Source: Quercus robur (Eukaryota > Streptophyta > Magnoliopsida > Fagales > Fagaceae). Taken from it: a stretch of 64,000 nucleotides of DNA. The position numbers and the translations under genes are program-made. Position 1 is the first letter of the stretch. Each line of letters begins with the position of its first letter. The stretch covers positions 34,939,210 through 35,003,209 of the forward strand of contig NC_065544.1 in the NCBI RefSeq assembly GCF_932294415.1. The letters run 5' to 3'. The notes beneath the pieces were generated by a model, which saw only the letters and a program-made list of their open reading frames with translations, was not told the origin of the DNA and did not search any database. Below, one piece after another: positions 35,031 through 47,099 of this stretch.

Positions 35031-36236
35031 CTCAAGCTCAGGTTGCTTGACTTGGAAAAAAGACTTATTGATGTTTGTTTGTTTAACAAACAAGCTAAGC
35101 TCAAATCCAAGTTTAAACTTACTATTAAATGAGCAAAGCTCAAACATATAATGTGTTTGTGAATAAGTTCTTAAAAACAGGGCTTGATTTAAGTTTATAT
35201 ATATAATTGTCTAAAAATATACACATCCAGACTTGATACTGGATCGTGTAAGAATGTAAATAAGTTCATACAAAATCAAGTTCTTATTTTTAGTTTGTAG
35301 ATAAATATGAATAGTCCATTCGTATAATGAAATTATATATAATTTTTAACAACACAAAGTTGGTGAATCTTATTTTTATAAATTCATAAAAAAATGCTCT
35401 ATCTAATAATTTCAAATAATATAATTTCAACTATAATTTAATTTTTAATTATTAATATATATTTTTGAAAGAGTAAAGAGATTTTGTCATGGTTTTACCA
35501 TATATGAAAAGAAAATATGTTAACCAAGTAGCTCATGATGATAAGCTCAAACTTGTTTCATAAGGAAATAAACCAAATTTGAACATATAATCTTTTTTGA
35601 TGTTGAATTTAAGCATCATATTCAAGATAAAATTAAATAAACAATCATAAACTTTCAATTCTATACTTGTTTACAGCCCCTACTTCTTACTCTTTACTTT
35701 TCTTTTCCCACTCCCCCCGCCCCACCGCCGCCGGGGGGGGGGGGGGGAATACAACCAAAAACAATGTAAGTTGAATCCCTACATCGAACTATACCAATGA
35801 GTTACTATTGTGAACTTACTATTGCAAAAACTATTAATCTAAATCCAAATCCAAATAAAGTAACAATAGTCACGCACTTTTAATTATACTCACTGTACAC
35901 ACTATTACATGAACTGAAATCATGTAATTACGCTTATCACACACGCGGTCACATGGATAGAAATTGTGTTTTGAAGAAATCGTGTTAAAGGAAGTGTATA
36001 TAGAGCATTCAATAGCAATTAGCAAGTCTATAACAAGATAATTCTATCCAAATTCCAATTGGATCCGCAGCAATTGTGCAGTGCAGCATGAGTATGTGGG
36101 TATGGTATGACCCACCTAAAACCATTCGTCACGCAAAACGTCTTTCGTTCCCAACTTTAAAAAGATTCAAAAGAAGACAAACTGCAGTAATAAAATAGTA
36201 CTACGTAACCAACCAAAAAAAAATCAAAAATCAAAA
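35031..36236. other. Upstream region of the RING-H2 gene, no separate gene
   Basis: AT-rich. It contains the empty site of the unit A MITE and a C/G-run. No ORF is supportable. Confidence 0.5.
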
Positions 36237-36480
36237 TTGGACCTCATGTTATATATTAAAATAAAAAAAAAAGGGATTTTGAATTCTCTGTCTCCGAAGC
36301 TCTCACTTCAACTTCGCTCTCTAAAAAAAAGTTCTTTCTCATGTATTTCGTCGATGCTTTCACTGACTTCTTTATCTCTCTCACGTTTTGAAAAAAAAAA
36401 AAACTCTATAAAGCTCTTAAAAAAGAGTTGAAGAAGTTAGTTTTAAGCTAAAATAGATTAGATAGTGTATGAGTATACTG

Positions 36481-39400
36481 ATGACGAGCGCATCGGAGCT
36501 CTTCCACAGCCGGAGATCGTATCGGGTGGGCCGCGGCAGCCCCGATCTATATTCCGATCGGACCTCTCATCGACGCCACCACTGCAATTATCACGTTTAT
36601 CATCTTCATCATCATCACCAAGATTCCCAACCCTCCGATCCTCTTCGGCGATCCCTTTACGTACGACCTCACCTGTTATTTTTATTTATTTTTAAATATT
36701 TTAATTTCCTTCAACACCTGAAATTGCCTTCCATTTTATTGATTCTGATATTTAATTCTATATACGATACTGCTTATTTTATTTTGAATTTTGTAGAGGT
36801 TGTTGCTTTAAACAGCTGAAATTGAGTATATTTGTGTATATATATTTGATAATAAAAATTATTTTTGGAAATTTAAATTTACCAGGTGAAGTAATTGTAT
36901 CACGATCGGTACTATAGGGTAGAAATTGCTCTTTTTTGTTTTGTTTAAATTATTATTATTATTATAATTATTTTATAAATTGTATTTTAGAATTTCAAAA
37001 TTATTTTTGAGCAAACAGATGAGGCTTACTTTTCTATTCATGATCTGTTGTAGCTTATTTATGAGAATTTGCTGTGAATGAGTATTTTCTTTTTCTAAAT
37101 AGTTGCAAATTTCATAACATAGCCTTATGGTTGTGTTTGTTTGTTAGAATTGATCACAATGGTTAAGCATATATAGTTTTGTGCATTCTTTAGTGACGAC
37201 ATGAATTACAACCGTAATCCCCAAATTCTATGTTAACTTACTTTGCAAGAAATTTTGTCTATAGGAGAAATAGTTACAATGAGTCCATACTTGCAAAACC
37301 TTTGGTAAGACTAGATTCGACTCGTAATATTAAAGAGCGACCTGTTTGCCTCCCGCCAGAACTCTTAGACTTTTTCAATGAAATCTCCTCCTTGAGCAAG
37401 CTCAACTGCATCAACATGGAACTCCGGTACACTAGTGAAGTCACCAGTAAAGGTTAATAAATCTTTGTGGTTTGAATGGATTGAAGAGAATTTAACTGAT
37501 AGTTTAGGGTCAAGGACTTTTGGCTCGCACCCACATCTTAGCATGATTGGCTCTCCTGAAAAACATGCGAAGTTGGATCTTTTATAGGTAGGTGAAGGTT
37601 TGGGCTTGATAAGAAAATAAACGAGTAAAGAAAAAACTGCCGCAAATTCATTCAAGAGAAGTCTTGGAGACATCACTGTTAAGCCAACTTCTATGGCCAT
37701 GTCTCACATATTTCAAATCAAAGTTGGGTCAAGAGCCTTGTAGTTTAACTGACACTTCCTAGTGTTTCCTACAAAGACGTCTAGGTTGAAATACCTCTTC
37801 TCCCAACTATTGAATTATCAAAAAAATCAAAGATGGGTCAAATTTGTCCATTCGAAGCCCAAGATGTTTACTTTCCATTAAAACAAGTTTGATATAAAAA
37901 TTTGTTGCGGTGTAAAAAATATGGGCAAAAGATCATCAACTCATCAGCTTTGAGCATATCATAACCTCGTCTTCTTTCAACAACTCTTGAGCCAAACTCA
38001 ACCTGACACAATTCTATGAAACAACCTAAATTTGAATGGTTTCTGCATTAGGATTTGTCAACAGATCAATAAAACCTAGCATAACTGTGCAACCAGAAGG
38101 AACTTATATATTTGTCTGAAAGTTTGGATTCTAGCTGATTTATGAGGATTTTTAATTAAATAGCTATCCCTATTGGTTTTTATTTATAATTTTAAATTTG
38201 GTTTCAGATTTTATAACTTCATCTAATCATCATCTTATGATTGTGTTGAATTGTTAGCGTTTTTTACAAAAATTAGATAGATGTTGCTAATATAACCTTT
38301 TCAGTTCATTAGTATCCATTGTTTTTAAATATGTAAGCATAATCCAAATCATTAAAGGCCAAGCCTTTTGAATTTGTTGTTTATAATTAATTTGAAATGT
38401 CTGGTTTTTGTAGAAATATGATTAATTTTTTTTTTTTCACATCATTTATGTTTTCATGAACTTGTTTTGTTAGGTTTATCAACTTATATATAACTAAATA
38501 TCAAGCTATATATAAAACTTTTGCAAAATAGTTATATTTTGACCCTTTTGGAATCGTCCCACCCCCCCCCAACCACAACTTTAGAATTAACTGAGTTCAA
38601 TAAATTTTAACTGTTAGACATATAAAAAGTCACAATGCACACATATATGTGCATGTGTGAATAAGTTGATAAATTGTGTATGATGTAAACTGTGAAGCAT
38701 ATTGTATGGGCTTAAGGACTTTTTGAAATTTAGTGGGGGAAGGCATAAAATTAGATAGCTGGCACGAACTGCTTCTCTTTGTAGTTCACCCCCCCCCCCC
38801 CCCCCCCCCTCCTCTCTTTGCATAGTACATATTTTGAGTGAAAAGTACCAGGAATAGCAACTGGTTAGGTGAGTTTCATTTGTGACGTGTCATTGTCTCC
38901 TCTGTGATCTCCAATAATTAAGGTCATCAATTGAGTGTTTATAATTTATTTATTTACCCAACATTTAATTGGTATCTTTCTTATTGGGAGGAATTTCAGG
39001 GGAGAAAATACTTTACTTAAAATGAACCTGGGTTACTTTATCATAATTGTGGTTTTGTTTATGTGTCTGTGCGGTGAAAGCATGAGATTCAAAATCAATA
39101 TTTGTACAGTAGCTCAGTGCCTAGAGGTTCATACTTTTTTTCCCTCATTTCTATATCGTGTTGGCTTGAGAAGGAGCGTGCGGCAGTTCGACCTGAGCAA
39201 AGTACAAGTCAATTTGTTTCAAGCAACAGTGCCAACACAGAAAATTTAAGCAGCACAAGTAGGCCAAGGTTGATTGAAAATGAGGACAGGCTTCCTGGAG
39301 ATGTGCTGCTTGCAAGGGCTAGGCTTCTGGAGAGGTTGAGAGGGGTGCCAATTTCTGCAAACAGGTCAGTGCTTAATGTGATATGCAATTGGGTATTTTT

Positions 39401-41765
39401 CAGGGGTGAGTTTGGACATTACATGAAAATTATTATCTATTATATGTCATCGATAATATTTTTATGCCAAAATTGTTATTATACATCTGCAAAATACCAA
39501 GATTTACAGCCACCAATGCTGTTGATGGTGAAGTTATGAAACTATTGCATCGTTCAATCTGATACCATATTTTAAGGTCTGATGATGGATCCAATTTTCT
39601 TATCTGGCTCCACTTTTAGATGGACCTTTATGTGTTAAAACTGGGTTATAGTGACCCATTTGATTCTTATGGAATGGCCAGAAACATCTTCAACTTTCTT
39701 GCAATTGATTATCCTGTACATGATGTCTGTAATTTAAATTTGTCATGACAAAAGTGTTTATGACTGGTCGAATTGCATAATGTGTGTGTGTGTGTGTGTG
39801 TTGGATTTTATTAACAGTCATATACTGTTAAGGGATGTTTAGCATATCACAAAACTAGGCCAACCACGAACAACATAGCTGGTTTTAATCGTTTTTAGTT
39901 CAAAAAACTGGTTCAAAATGGGATGAAATATGTTCCTTTAAAACCCCAGTTTTAACTTTGGTTCTTTCAAATATACATTATCTCCAAAATCAAGTTCTGT
40001 AAATTTTGATGTTTTTCATATTCATATTCTCACCATAATCTAGTTTTAAATTAGAAATTTTTGCATGCATATTAAGGAAAAATGGTTTTGATATGATTCT
40101 AGACAAACTTGAAATAAAATAAACCAGTTCAGTTTTCTCTTTGGTTCTGCTCGTAGAACTGAACTAGTTCAGTTGTTTGCCAAATGTCCCTTATTGTCTG
40201 AATTGGGTAGTTGGTTTAATGGGATGATCAAAGGGGTAGCTCCTTCTTCTGATCATTCAAGTTGAATTTGTGACAGACAGTTGAGGTTGTGGCACAACAT
40301 TTGAAACGGTTTATCACTTTTTTCTTTTAATTAGATATGATGCCTTTTTATGTGAGATTGATGTGACATGGTGACAACTGTCCAAATCCATGGAATTCCC
40401 TTCAGAATCTCCAGAGGGGCCACATCCCTGATTCAGTTGATGACATTTAAAAAATGATGAGTCTCACTAGAGCTCTTTTGTCATATGGTTACTTGCTTCA
40501 ACTGTATGAAATTTTAAATTGCAATTAAGGTGCAATTAGAGAGTCATTTGTGATCCTAAGTTTGGGGGCCCACTATAATTTTGCTCTGAATTCCCCTTTT
40601 GGAGGAATTGAACTTGGTTTAGTAATTGCAATGGCTAATTCTACTGGCTCTCATCACTGGGTTCAATTATGAAGCTCAGTGAACATCTTGCCCACTTACC
40701 AGAGAGAGTAGTGTATTCCTTTAATCTCATTTTATGACTTAATATTAATAGTGCAGCAATTCAGGCAGTTGGGACAAGACACTGTAATTTATTGTGACAA
40801 ATATCTTCTAATATTTTTTATTTCTTTTAACAAATGCTGAATTCTATGCTTGTATTACTATTCATCAAACATGCAACAATATCCTTTATGGGAATTTTAA
40901 ATATTCACAAATTATTGGTGAATATCTCTTGTACCACCAAATTGTGTTTGAAACGGTTGGACTGATTTTAATGGATGGCTTCTTCAATCATTGTGTTTCT
41001 CATTCAATTTTGATTTTTGTCAAATTTTTCTTGGGCTTCTGTTCTCTTTATGATATTTCCAGTATCTTGCACCTCTAAATTCTTTGTTAAATTATTTTCA
41101 TATCATTAATTGTCATTTGCTGTGAATTTCTGCTGCTGATACTACTGACATCATCCTCAGTACTGCTGCTGCTGCTTGTGCTACTATAGATATCGTTTGT
41201 TGCAGCCAGCACGTGGTATTATGGTCTAGACTAGTTGACAAATATTCTCAAAGTGAAGATCTTTCTTCCCTTGTCCTTGAATCAAAATAATAGTCTCCTG
41301 TTTGGTTTTGCTTTTTTATTTAGGGGAAGTGGGAGACCTTTGTCAGACCGCACTGAATTAATGCTTGAAGATGACCCAGGAGAGCTTGTTGATGATCAGG
41401 ACGTGGGTACTCAAGCATCAGCAGGTCAGTCAGCTGGAAGCTCAACCATTACTAGCCTGACCTCTCGAATCGAGAGGCTACAATTATTCTTAAAACCGAA
41501 GAAGAAGCCACCTGGTCTCAGTCAGGAGGCTCTAGATTGTTTGCACCTGGAGGTTTTCAGCAGCAAGGTTGAAGGGGCAGTATCAAGAGCTTCACAGGAT
41601 TGTAGTATATGTCTGGAGACATTTGTGGAGGGAGACGTGCTTATACGCTTGCCATGTTCCCATAGGTTCCACTCTGCCTGCTTGGATCCCTGGGTTCGAA
41701 CTTGTGGTGACTGCCCATATTGTCGCAGAAGTATAGTAACAAATCACAAAGCGTCAAAGAGTTAG
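36481..41765 (+). CDS. RHY1A: RING-H2 E3 ubiquitin ligase, RHY1A-like, three exons
   Basis: Exon 1 is 36481-36660 (starts MTSASELFHSRRS; donor 'ttac/gtacga'). Exon 2 is about 39171-39364 (acceptor 'ggcttgag', alternative three bases later; donor 'aacag/gtcagt'). Exon 3 is 41324-41765 (acceptor 'tttatttag', stop TAG). The spliced frame is open, about 270 residues. Exon 2 carries 'DVLLARARLLERLRGVPIS'. Exon 3 ends in a RING-H2 finger: CSIC, then CSHRFHSAC, then CGDCPYC, giving C-x2-C...C-x-H-x2-H-x2-C...C-x2-C. Such proteins pair an E2 enzyme with substrates for ubiquitination. An in-frame upstream ATG at 36469 exists, but the duplicated exon starts at the equivalent of 36481. Intron 1 (about 2.5 kb) and intron 2 (about 2 kb) are transposon-poor. 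Confidence 0.88.
37230..38170. other. Unidentified sequence inside intron 1 of the RING-H2 gene
   Basis: Less AT-rich than its surroundings. A minus-strand open frame of 111 codons (37365-37700) shows a hydrophobic stretch and no domain I recognise. It could be a transposon remnant. Confidence 0.3.
38788..38808. repeat. Poly-C run in intron 1
   Basis: About 20 consecutive C. A second, shorter C-run is at 38559-38570. Confidence 0.85.
39781..39800. repeat. TG microsatellite in intron 2
   Basis: 'tgtgtgtgtgtgtgtgtgtg', a plain dinucleotide repeat. Confidence 0.9.
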
Positions 41766-42462
41766 AAATGTTTTTCTAAACTGGGTTTCCTACACGTTTG
41801 AAAGCTTTGGCTTGACACTGACCAAATTATGCCGTTAATTTGTAATTGTGTGCATATATTATTGTATCTCCTGCTCTGTTGTGTACACACGAGAAAATCT
41901 GGTCTCATTGTATTTTTTGACTGTTATTTTGAAATTTGAATACGTGTTTTCTGTGTTTTACATTTGTAGATTACCTTTTGATTTATCTCCTCTATTCAGG
42001 AAATTTAGAAAATATTGACAGTCAAGCCCACAAAGCCTATGAATGATGTTGGAAAGACCCAACAAGTAGTGTTGCCCAAAGCTTGCACACCTATATGTAT
42101 CTGAAAATAAAAAATAACATAAATTAAAAATGCTTTTAAACTTTTTCTTTTTTGATAATGTAAAAAAATGCTTTTAACTTGAACATAACAGAATATACTA
42201 CTCGAATGAAAGGAAAAGAGAACAATTATTAAACTTATGCTTTGGTCCTTGTTTTATTTTTTATCTATATTATATATTTTAGGCTAAAATGCAAAACTTA
42301 TTTTCGAAGTTTTATTATTTTTCATTACTGTTTTATAAGTTTGAGTTTTGTTATTTCAATCTTCTAAGTTTCATTTCTTTCTACTTAAGTTCTCTGTTAA
42401 TGTATTGTTAGTTTTTACAGTTAACTTATATTTTTTATATTTAATTTTTATTTATATATTAG

Positions 42463-42540
42463 TTCGCCCTCTATTTGAAGACCATGTAAATGTTATTGAG
42501 GTTGCTTTGATTAAAGATAAGAGAACAGGACAACAGCAAG
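42463..42540 (+). pseudogene. Isolated exon of an FCA-like RNA-binding protein (RRM1 part)
   Basis: 78 bases encode 'RPLFEDHVNVIEVALIKDK' followed by RTGQQQ. This matches the first RNA-recognition motif of the flowering-time regulator FCA (ALIKDKRTGQQQG is its RNP region). It is bounded by an AG acceptor ('tatatattag') and a GT donor ('cagcaag/gtatg'), as an exon should be. No neighbouring exon of the gene is visible on either side, so it is a captured or leftover fragment, not a working gene. It starts about 700 bp after the RING-H2 gene stop. Confidence 0.8.
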
Positions 42541-43211
42541 GTATGCGTGGATGCTAATTTCTATGATATAATCGTGATATATACCTATCCTATTTCAGGT
42601 CATCTGAGAGGCTGTGTAAGCTCATCTTTCGTCTTAGTTTGTTTTGCTACAAGTTTGGGGCTTGTTGGTTTTGGTTGCGACCCTTTTTTGTGTCCGTCCT
42701 GTCAAACAAGGAGGAGGCAAGATGTGTAAACCTACTAAAAACCAGTTTTTGTATAGCAGTTGGGATCTTGGAAGAGAAATAGATCCTGCTTTTGCAATAG
42801 TGGCTGCATCTGGTTTATACACTTCTCAACAAGTGTAAGCTTCTAAGGTTTGTATAACTGATTTGACAAGAAAAATTACATATTAGCATGCTAGCGTGTC
42901 ACTTAACAGCCACATATGTGAGTCACTAACGAAGGGTTGAGTTTTGCTAATAGAATAAAATTTCAGGGTGTAAAATCCAATTTCTCAAAGTTTAGGATGT
43001 AAAATCCAAGCAACCTCAAACTTGAGGGATGTACTTTGCAATTTACCCTTAAATTGACACAATTTTAAAATTATTTAGGAATCTAACCTTTTTATTAAAA
43101 TTTAGTTAAGCACAATTTCATCCTTTAAAATTGATTTTTCAAATACCATTTGCCAAAAGAAACTAAATTTCGAAATAATTTTGATGCAAAGTCAATTTAA
43201 ATAATAATTAA
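42541..43211. other. Spacer with short unassigned open frames
   Basis: Open frames at 42547-42838 show no domain I recognise. One reads 'FLYSSWDLGREIDPAFAIVA' and might be remnant coding sequence captured with the FCA exon. Confidence 0.3.
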
Positions 43212-43238
43212 CTAGTCGTTAACCCGTACTATGCACGG
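43212..43238 (-). mobile_element. Helitron 3' terminus
   Basis: On the minus strand: hairpin CCGTGC-ata-GTACGG, a short spacer, then CTAG followed by T. This matches the Helitron 3' end rule (hairpin about 10 bases before CTRR, insertion in AT). The element body would extend to higher coordinates; its 5' TC end was not located. Confidence 0.6.
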
Positions 43239-44103
43239 AAACCTACTTATTTGTAGGGTAGACTAAAATAATTTTATAAAATCTTAAATTGATTAAGAAA
43301 TTACATTATTGCATGATATGCTTTTGTATGACTTCAATTTGTGTTACAATTTGATGAAGAAGCCATTGCTTGAACATGTAATGACTTACAAAAAATTTGT
43401 CAAATAGTTTCAGATATAGCAAAAAAATAACTCAAAAATTCAGATATTAAAACTTCTGAAAGACTAAAAAATATTAAAGAATCAGATGATTCACTGATTG
43501 GAAATTATTGAAACAAAACAAAATAGACATGACTAAACAATAGAGAAATATAAGAGAAAGTTGAGTTACATTCAAAAGAATAATTTCAATTATTGCAAGT
43601 TTTTTTATCTTATAAAAAACATCTAAAGAGAGTTTGGTGGTTTATGTATGAAAAGTACTTTTTAAAAAATTCATGAAAAATCATAAAATATTTTTTTTAA
43701 ACAAAGTAAAGGAGAAGAAAATAATATAAGAAGAGCTCATACCTCTACTCAGCTTTTAAAAAAAACATATTGGGGTTTGCATTACTTTTATAGTGTTCAT
43801 AATTAACCTCGCAAATTTGGAGATAAATTATCAACGTTTGAGTTTGAGTTTAAGTTTGACTTGTTAGAGAGATAAAGTTTCACTCATTATTAAGTTTGGA
43901 TTAAACAAAAATAATTTTTTTTAAATGATAATGATGAGTTTGAGTTTAAGTTGGATTTGTTAGAGTGATATAGTTTCACTTTTTATTAATTTTGGACTAA
44001 ACAAAAATAATTTTATTTAAATATTGTGATAACGTGGAAAATTGTGAGAGTTTCAAAAGTTTTGGATTAATTAAAAATAATTTTATTTTTAAAAAATGAT
44101 AAT
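43239..44103. other. AT-rich DNA with repeats of 'gatgagtttgagtttaagtt'
   Basis: Two tandem related blocks (about 43845 and 43930) carry 'gtttgagtttaagtt', 'gtttcact' and 'aaacaaaaataatttt'. A third copy follows the solo LTR at 44660. Probably the interior of a Helitron-like repeat. Confidence 0.5.
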
Positions 44104-44655
44104 TGTGCAAGCCTAAAACGAGACTGATGGGCTCAACCTCACTTGGGCTCACAATTTATTTGTAAAGTGGGCTTCAAGATTTCCTACTTTGGGTCGTTCT
44201 CGGCACAGAGACTCAAAGTAACGTTCCTCCCCTCTCTAAATGACCATTTTCTCTCTTTTTTCTGAACCCCTTCATCTTCCCCAACTTCTGCTATTTATAG
44301 CTTAGGTTAGTGGGGAGGTCATGATTACTGCCATTGCTAGTGCAATTGAAGGTCCAATATTATCTGTTTTAAGTGGGTGTTTAGGTGAGAGTGGGATGTA
44401 ACAATTATGGCCTTGGAACTTGGTTCTAGCTTAGGCGAATTTGCTCGGTAATGATGTTCCCCGAGCATCCCATGACTTGTCCGAACAGGGTTTATATGAT
44501 TGTTTGGGAAGTTTCATGCCGAGCACAGCTCAGGATCCGAGGCCCAAAACTCATTCTTTATGAAGGCAGTTCCAAGAAGGGCTTAGGGCGATGGGGCCGT
44601 TCCATTGGGCCTGAGCCCAGGGCCCATATGGGTCATGGGATCTCGGTGCCGTACA
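44104..44655. mobile_element. Solo LTR of 552 bp
   Basis: Begins 'tgtgcaagcctaaaacgag' and ends '...cggtgccgtaca', with perfect flanking repeats ATAAT at 44099-44103 and 44656-44660. It is more GC-rich than its surroundings. The motif 'cttgtccgaacaggg' recalls Tat-type LTRs, but the family is not proven. The open frame at 44451-44750 crosses the LTR edge and is not a gene. Confidence 0.82.
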
Positions 44656-44812
44656 ATAATGATGAGTTTGAGTTTAAGTTGAAATTGTTAAAAAAAGATA
44701 GAGTTTCACTTATTGTCAAATTTGGACTAAACAAAAATAATTTTATTTAAATATTGTGCTGCCGTGAAAAATTGTGAGAGTTGCAGAAACTTTGGTCATA
44801 TATATATATATA

Positions 44813-44840
44813 CTAGTATTATGCCCGTGCGATGCACGGC
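44813..44840 (-). mobile_element. Second Helitron 3' terminus
   Basis: Minus strand: a strong hairpin GCCGTGC-atc-GCACGGGC, a short spacer, then CTAG followed by T. A closely related sequence lacking the terminus is at about 47545-47760. The element body would run to higher coordinates. Confidence 0.7.
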
Positions 44841-45101
44841 TTAGTAAAAAATATTTTGATAATATAATTAAATTTAATAATAAATAAAATGAAAAAAGAA
44901 TTAATTCAAAATTTAAGATTAAAAAATAAATTGTATTTGTACACTTAAAAGAAATTTAATTTTTATTTCTTATTTTGATATTTAAATCATTTGTTTTAGT
45001 GTTGATTTCATTCAATCAAATGGTTATAATAACAAAATAAGAAATATGTTTGGACTCAATGAAATATAAATCATGGAAAAATAAATATTCAGAGGCCTAT
45101 T

Positions 45102-45152
<51 letters not shown>

Positions 45153-46940
45153 ATTAGAGAAGATTTTGATCCTTCCAATTGAAAAGCTTGATATTTGGTA
45201 ATTTAAGATGTATAATATCATAAATAGGTAGGAAGGGTGATAAATATAACATATTATTTGTTCTTATTAACTTTTCATCTATTGTTTTATCACTTCTTAG
45301 GATAAATTTGTGTTGTTCTTTGTGGATTTTTTAAATTTATTTTAAACTTTATACGTTTGATAATTAGGTTTTAATTTAAAAAAAAAAATCATATCCTATT
45401 TCCTTACAACCATCAATTACCTTTTTTTCCCCTTCATAGACCTTTTTATTTATTTTTTTATTATTAATTCTATTTTGTTTTTAGTATGGTAATATAAAAT
45501 GTTGATTAATAATTCTATTTTCAATAAGATTTAAATTTTATAACAAATGGGACTCTAAAAATATATATCCTTTAAAACAAAAAAAATCTATCTTATATCC
45601 TTATTGCCTCAACCATCAATCACGTTTTTTTTTTTCTTTGATTCTATTCATATGACGTTTCTTTTTTTAATTCTATTTTTTTTAGTATGGCAATATAACA
45701 CATTTTTTTAACAATTATATTTTTATTAGGATTTAAATTTTATATCAAGTGGTACTCTAACAATAAGTATGCTTTCATCCACCCAAAAAAAAGAAAAAGG
45801 AAAAAAGAAAAAACAAAACAAAACAAAACGTAGGAAAAAAAAAATGCAACCCAAATTACTAAACATTAAAAAATAAAAGTAGATACACTTACATAATAAT
45901 TGAATTTTTGTCTTTGAAAATGAGGTAGGAGGCACTGAATTTCACCCTATCAAAACAAAATGTGTAAATATAAACTTTAAGAAATTTTTTTTGGGAAAAT
46001 CTCAATACCAAGAGTATTGTTTGATCGAGTGCTTCGAAACCTCAAGGAAACTCCAAAAAAAAAAAAAAAAAAAAAAGAGAAAAGAATAGGAATAATATAA
46101 ACAAACAAACAAAATTAAACAAATAACAAATAACCCTAAAAAATGATAGATATTTGGACGTTCAAAATATTAATGAAAAAATCATGAATCTAGCCTTATT
46201 ATTTATAGTGTCCTCGAACTCTAAAGATGAGAGTCATGGTATAATAAAACAATTATCTATAATCATTCCTATATTTATCCAACAAACAAAATTAAACTTC
46301 AACCAAAAAACAAAAGTTGATAAGAAGTTGTTTCTAAAACGATAATTTTAAGTTGTGAAGAAGTTGATATAAGCAAAAAAAAAATAAGAAATTAAAATTA
46401 AAATCCAATACCATAAAAATCAAGTTGGATAAATATCAAACAACATGATTTTTACGGTATAACATAAATATATATATATATAAAAAAAACCGTAATTCAC
46501 GTTATCTACTTTTTTTTTTTTCAAATATTTTTTATTTAATTTTTTAGATAAATATCAAATTTTTTGATAACAAAAAAAAAAAGGCTAATAACGTTAATTA
46601 ACAACATGATTTGTATGAATTTTTTTTTTTTTTTTGGGTATAAAGTAGAAACAGTGAAGCACTACTTTTCTATTAAGCCGTGCGACTTGAGCTAACAAAT
46701 TTAATTCTATTGTAATATTAATTTTCCGGGAAGGCACATGTTTGCAAGTTAAGGTTGTATATGGAATAGAACTTTAATGTGTTTCTTCCTAATGCTAATT
46801 CTTATCATCAACCAATGGATTGTAATCAAATTAAGATAGAAATTGGATTGTAATCAAATTATGATTTTATCGACTTAGAAATTATATGATTTTAAAGAAC
46901 TAGTGGTACACTACTCCTTCGCTTCAAAGCTTATAAGGTT
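44841..46940. other. AT-rich DNA, Helitron-like repeat interior
   Basis: It starts with a block (44841-45030) repeated at 47570-47760. It holds a poly-A of about 45 bases (45104-45150) and many other A/T runs. No gene is supportable. Confidence 0.5.
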
Positions 46941-46969
46941 TCAGTGGGGGGATTTCTCTTCGATGCGGG

Positions 46970-47090
46970 ACGCCTAGGACGTTGCCAAGCATGCCAAGGT
47001 TGGCCAAGGACGTTGCCAAGCATGCCGAAGACGTTGCAAAGCATGCCGAGGTCGGCCAAGGACGTTGCAAGCATGCCTAAGCATGCCTTA
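46970..47090. repeat. GC-rich minisatellite 'gccaaggacgttgccaagcatgc'
   Basis: Irregular tandem units share 'gacgttgc', 'aagcatgcc' and 'ggccaagg'. It is an isolated GC-rich island in AT-rich DNA; the open frame through it is not a gene. Confidence 0.75.
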
Positions 47091-47099
47091 GGTACCCAC

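Larger units (their letters stand above)
33376..37100 (+). repeat. Tandem duplication unit B: upstream region plus first exon
   Basis: The second copy of the segment described for 27455-33375, feeding into the complete gene. It carries a hAT-like insertion (33751-34429) that unit A lacks, and lacks the Harbinger MITE of unit A. A C/G run lies at about 35711-35747. Confidence 0.8.

Noticed and set aside
37365..37700. 111-codon minus-strand open frame in intron 1
   Set aside because: No recognisable domain and intronic; kept only as unidentified sequence.
42547..42838. Short overlapping frames as a continuation of FCA
   Set aside because: The sequence does not match the rest of the RRM I know for FCA.
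44451..44750. 99-codon open frame
   Set aside because: It crosses the edge of the solo LTR into flanking AT-rich repeat.
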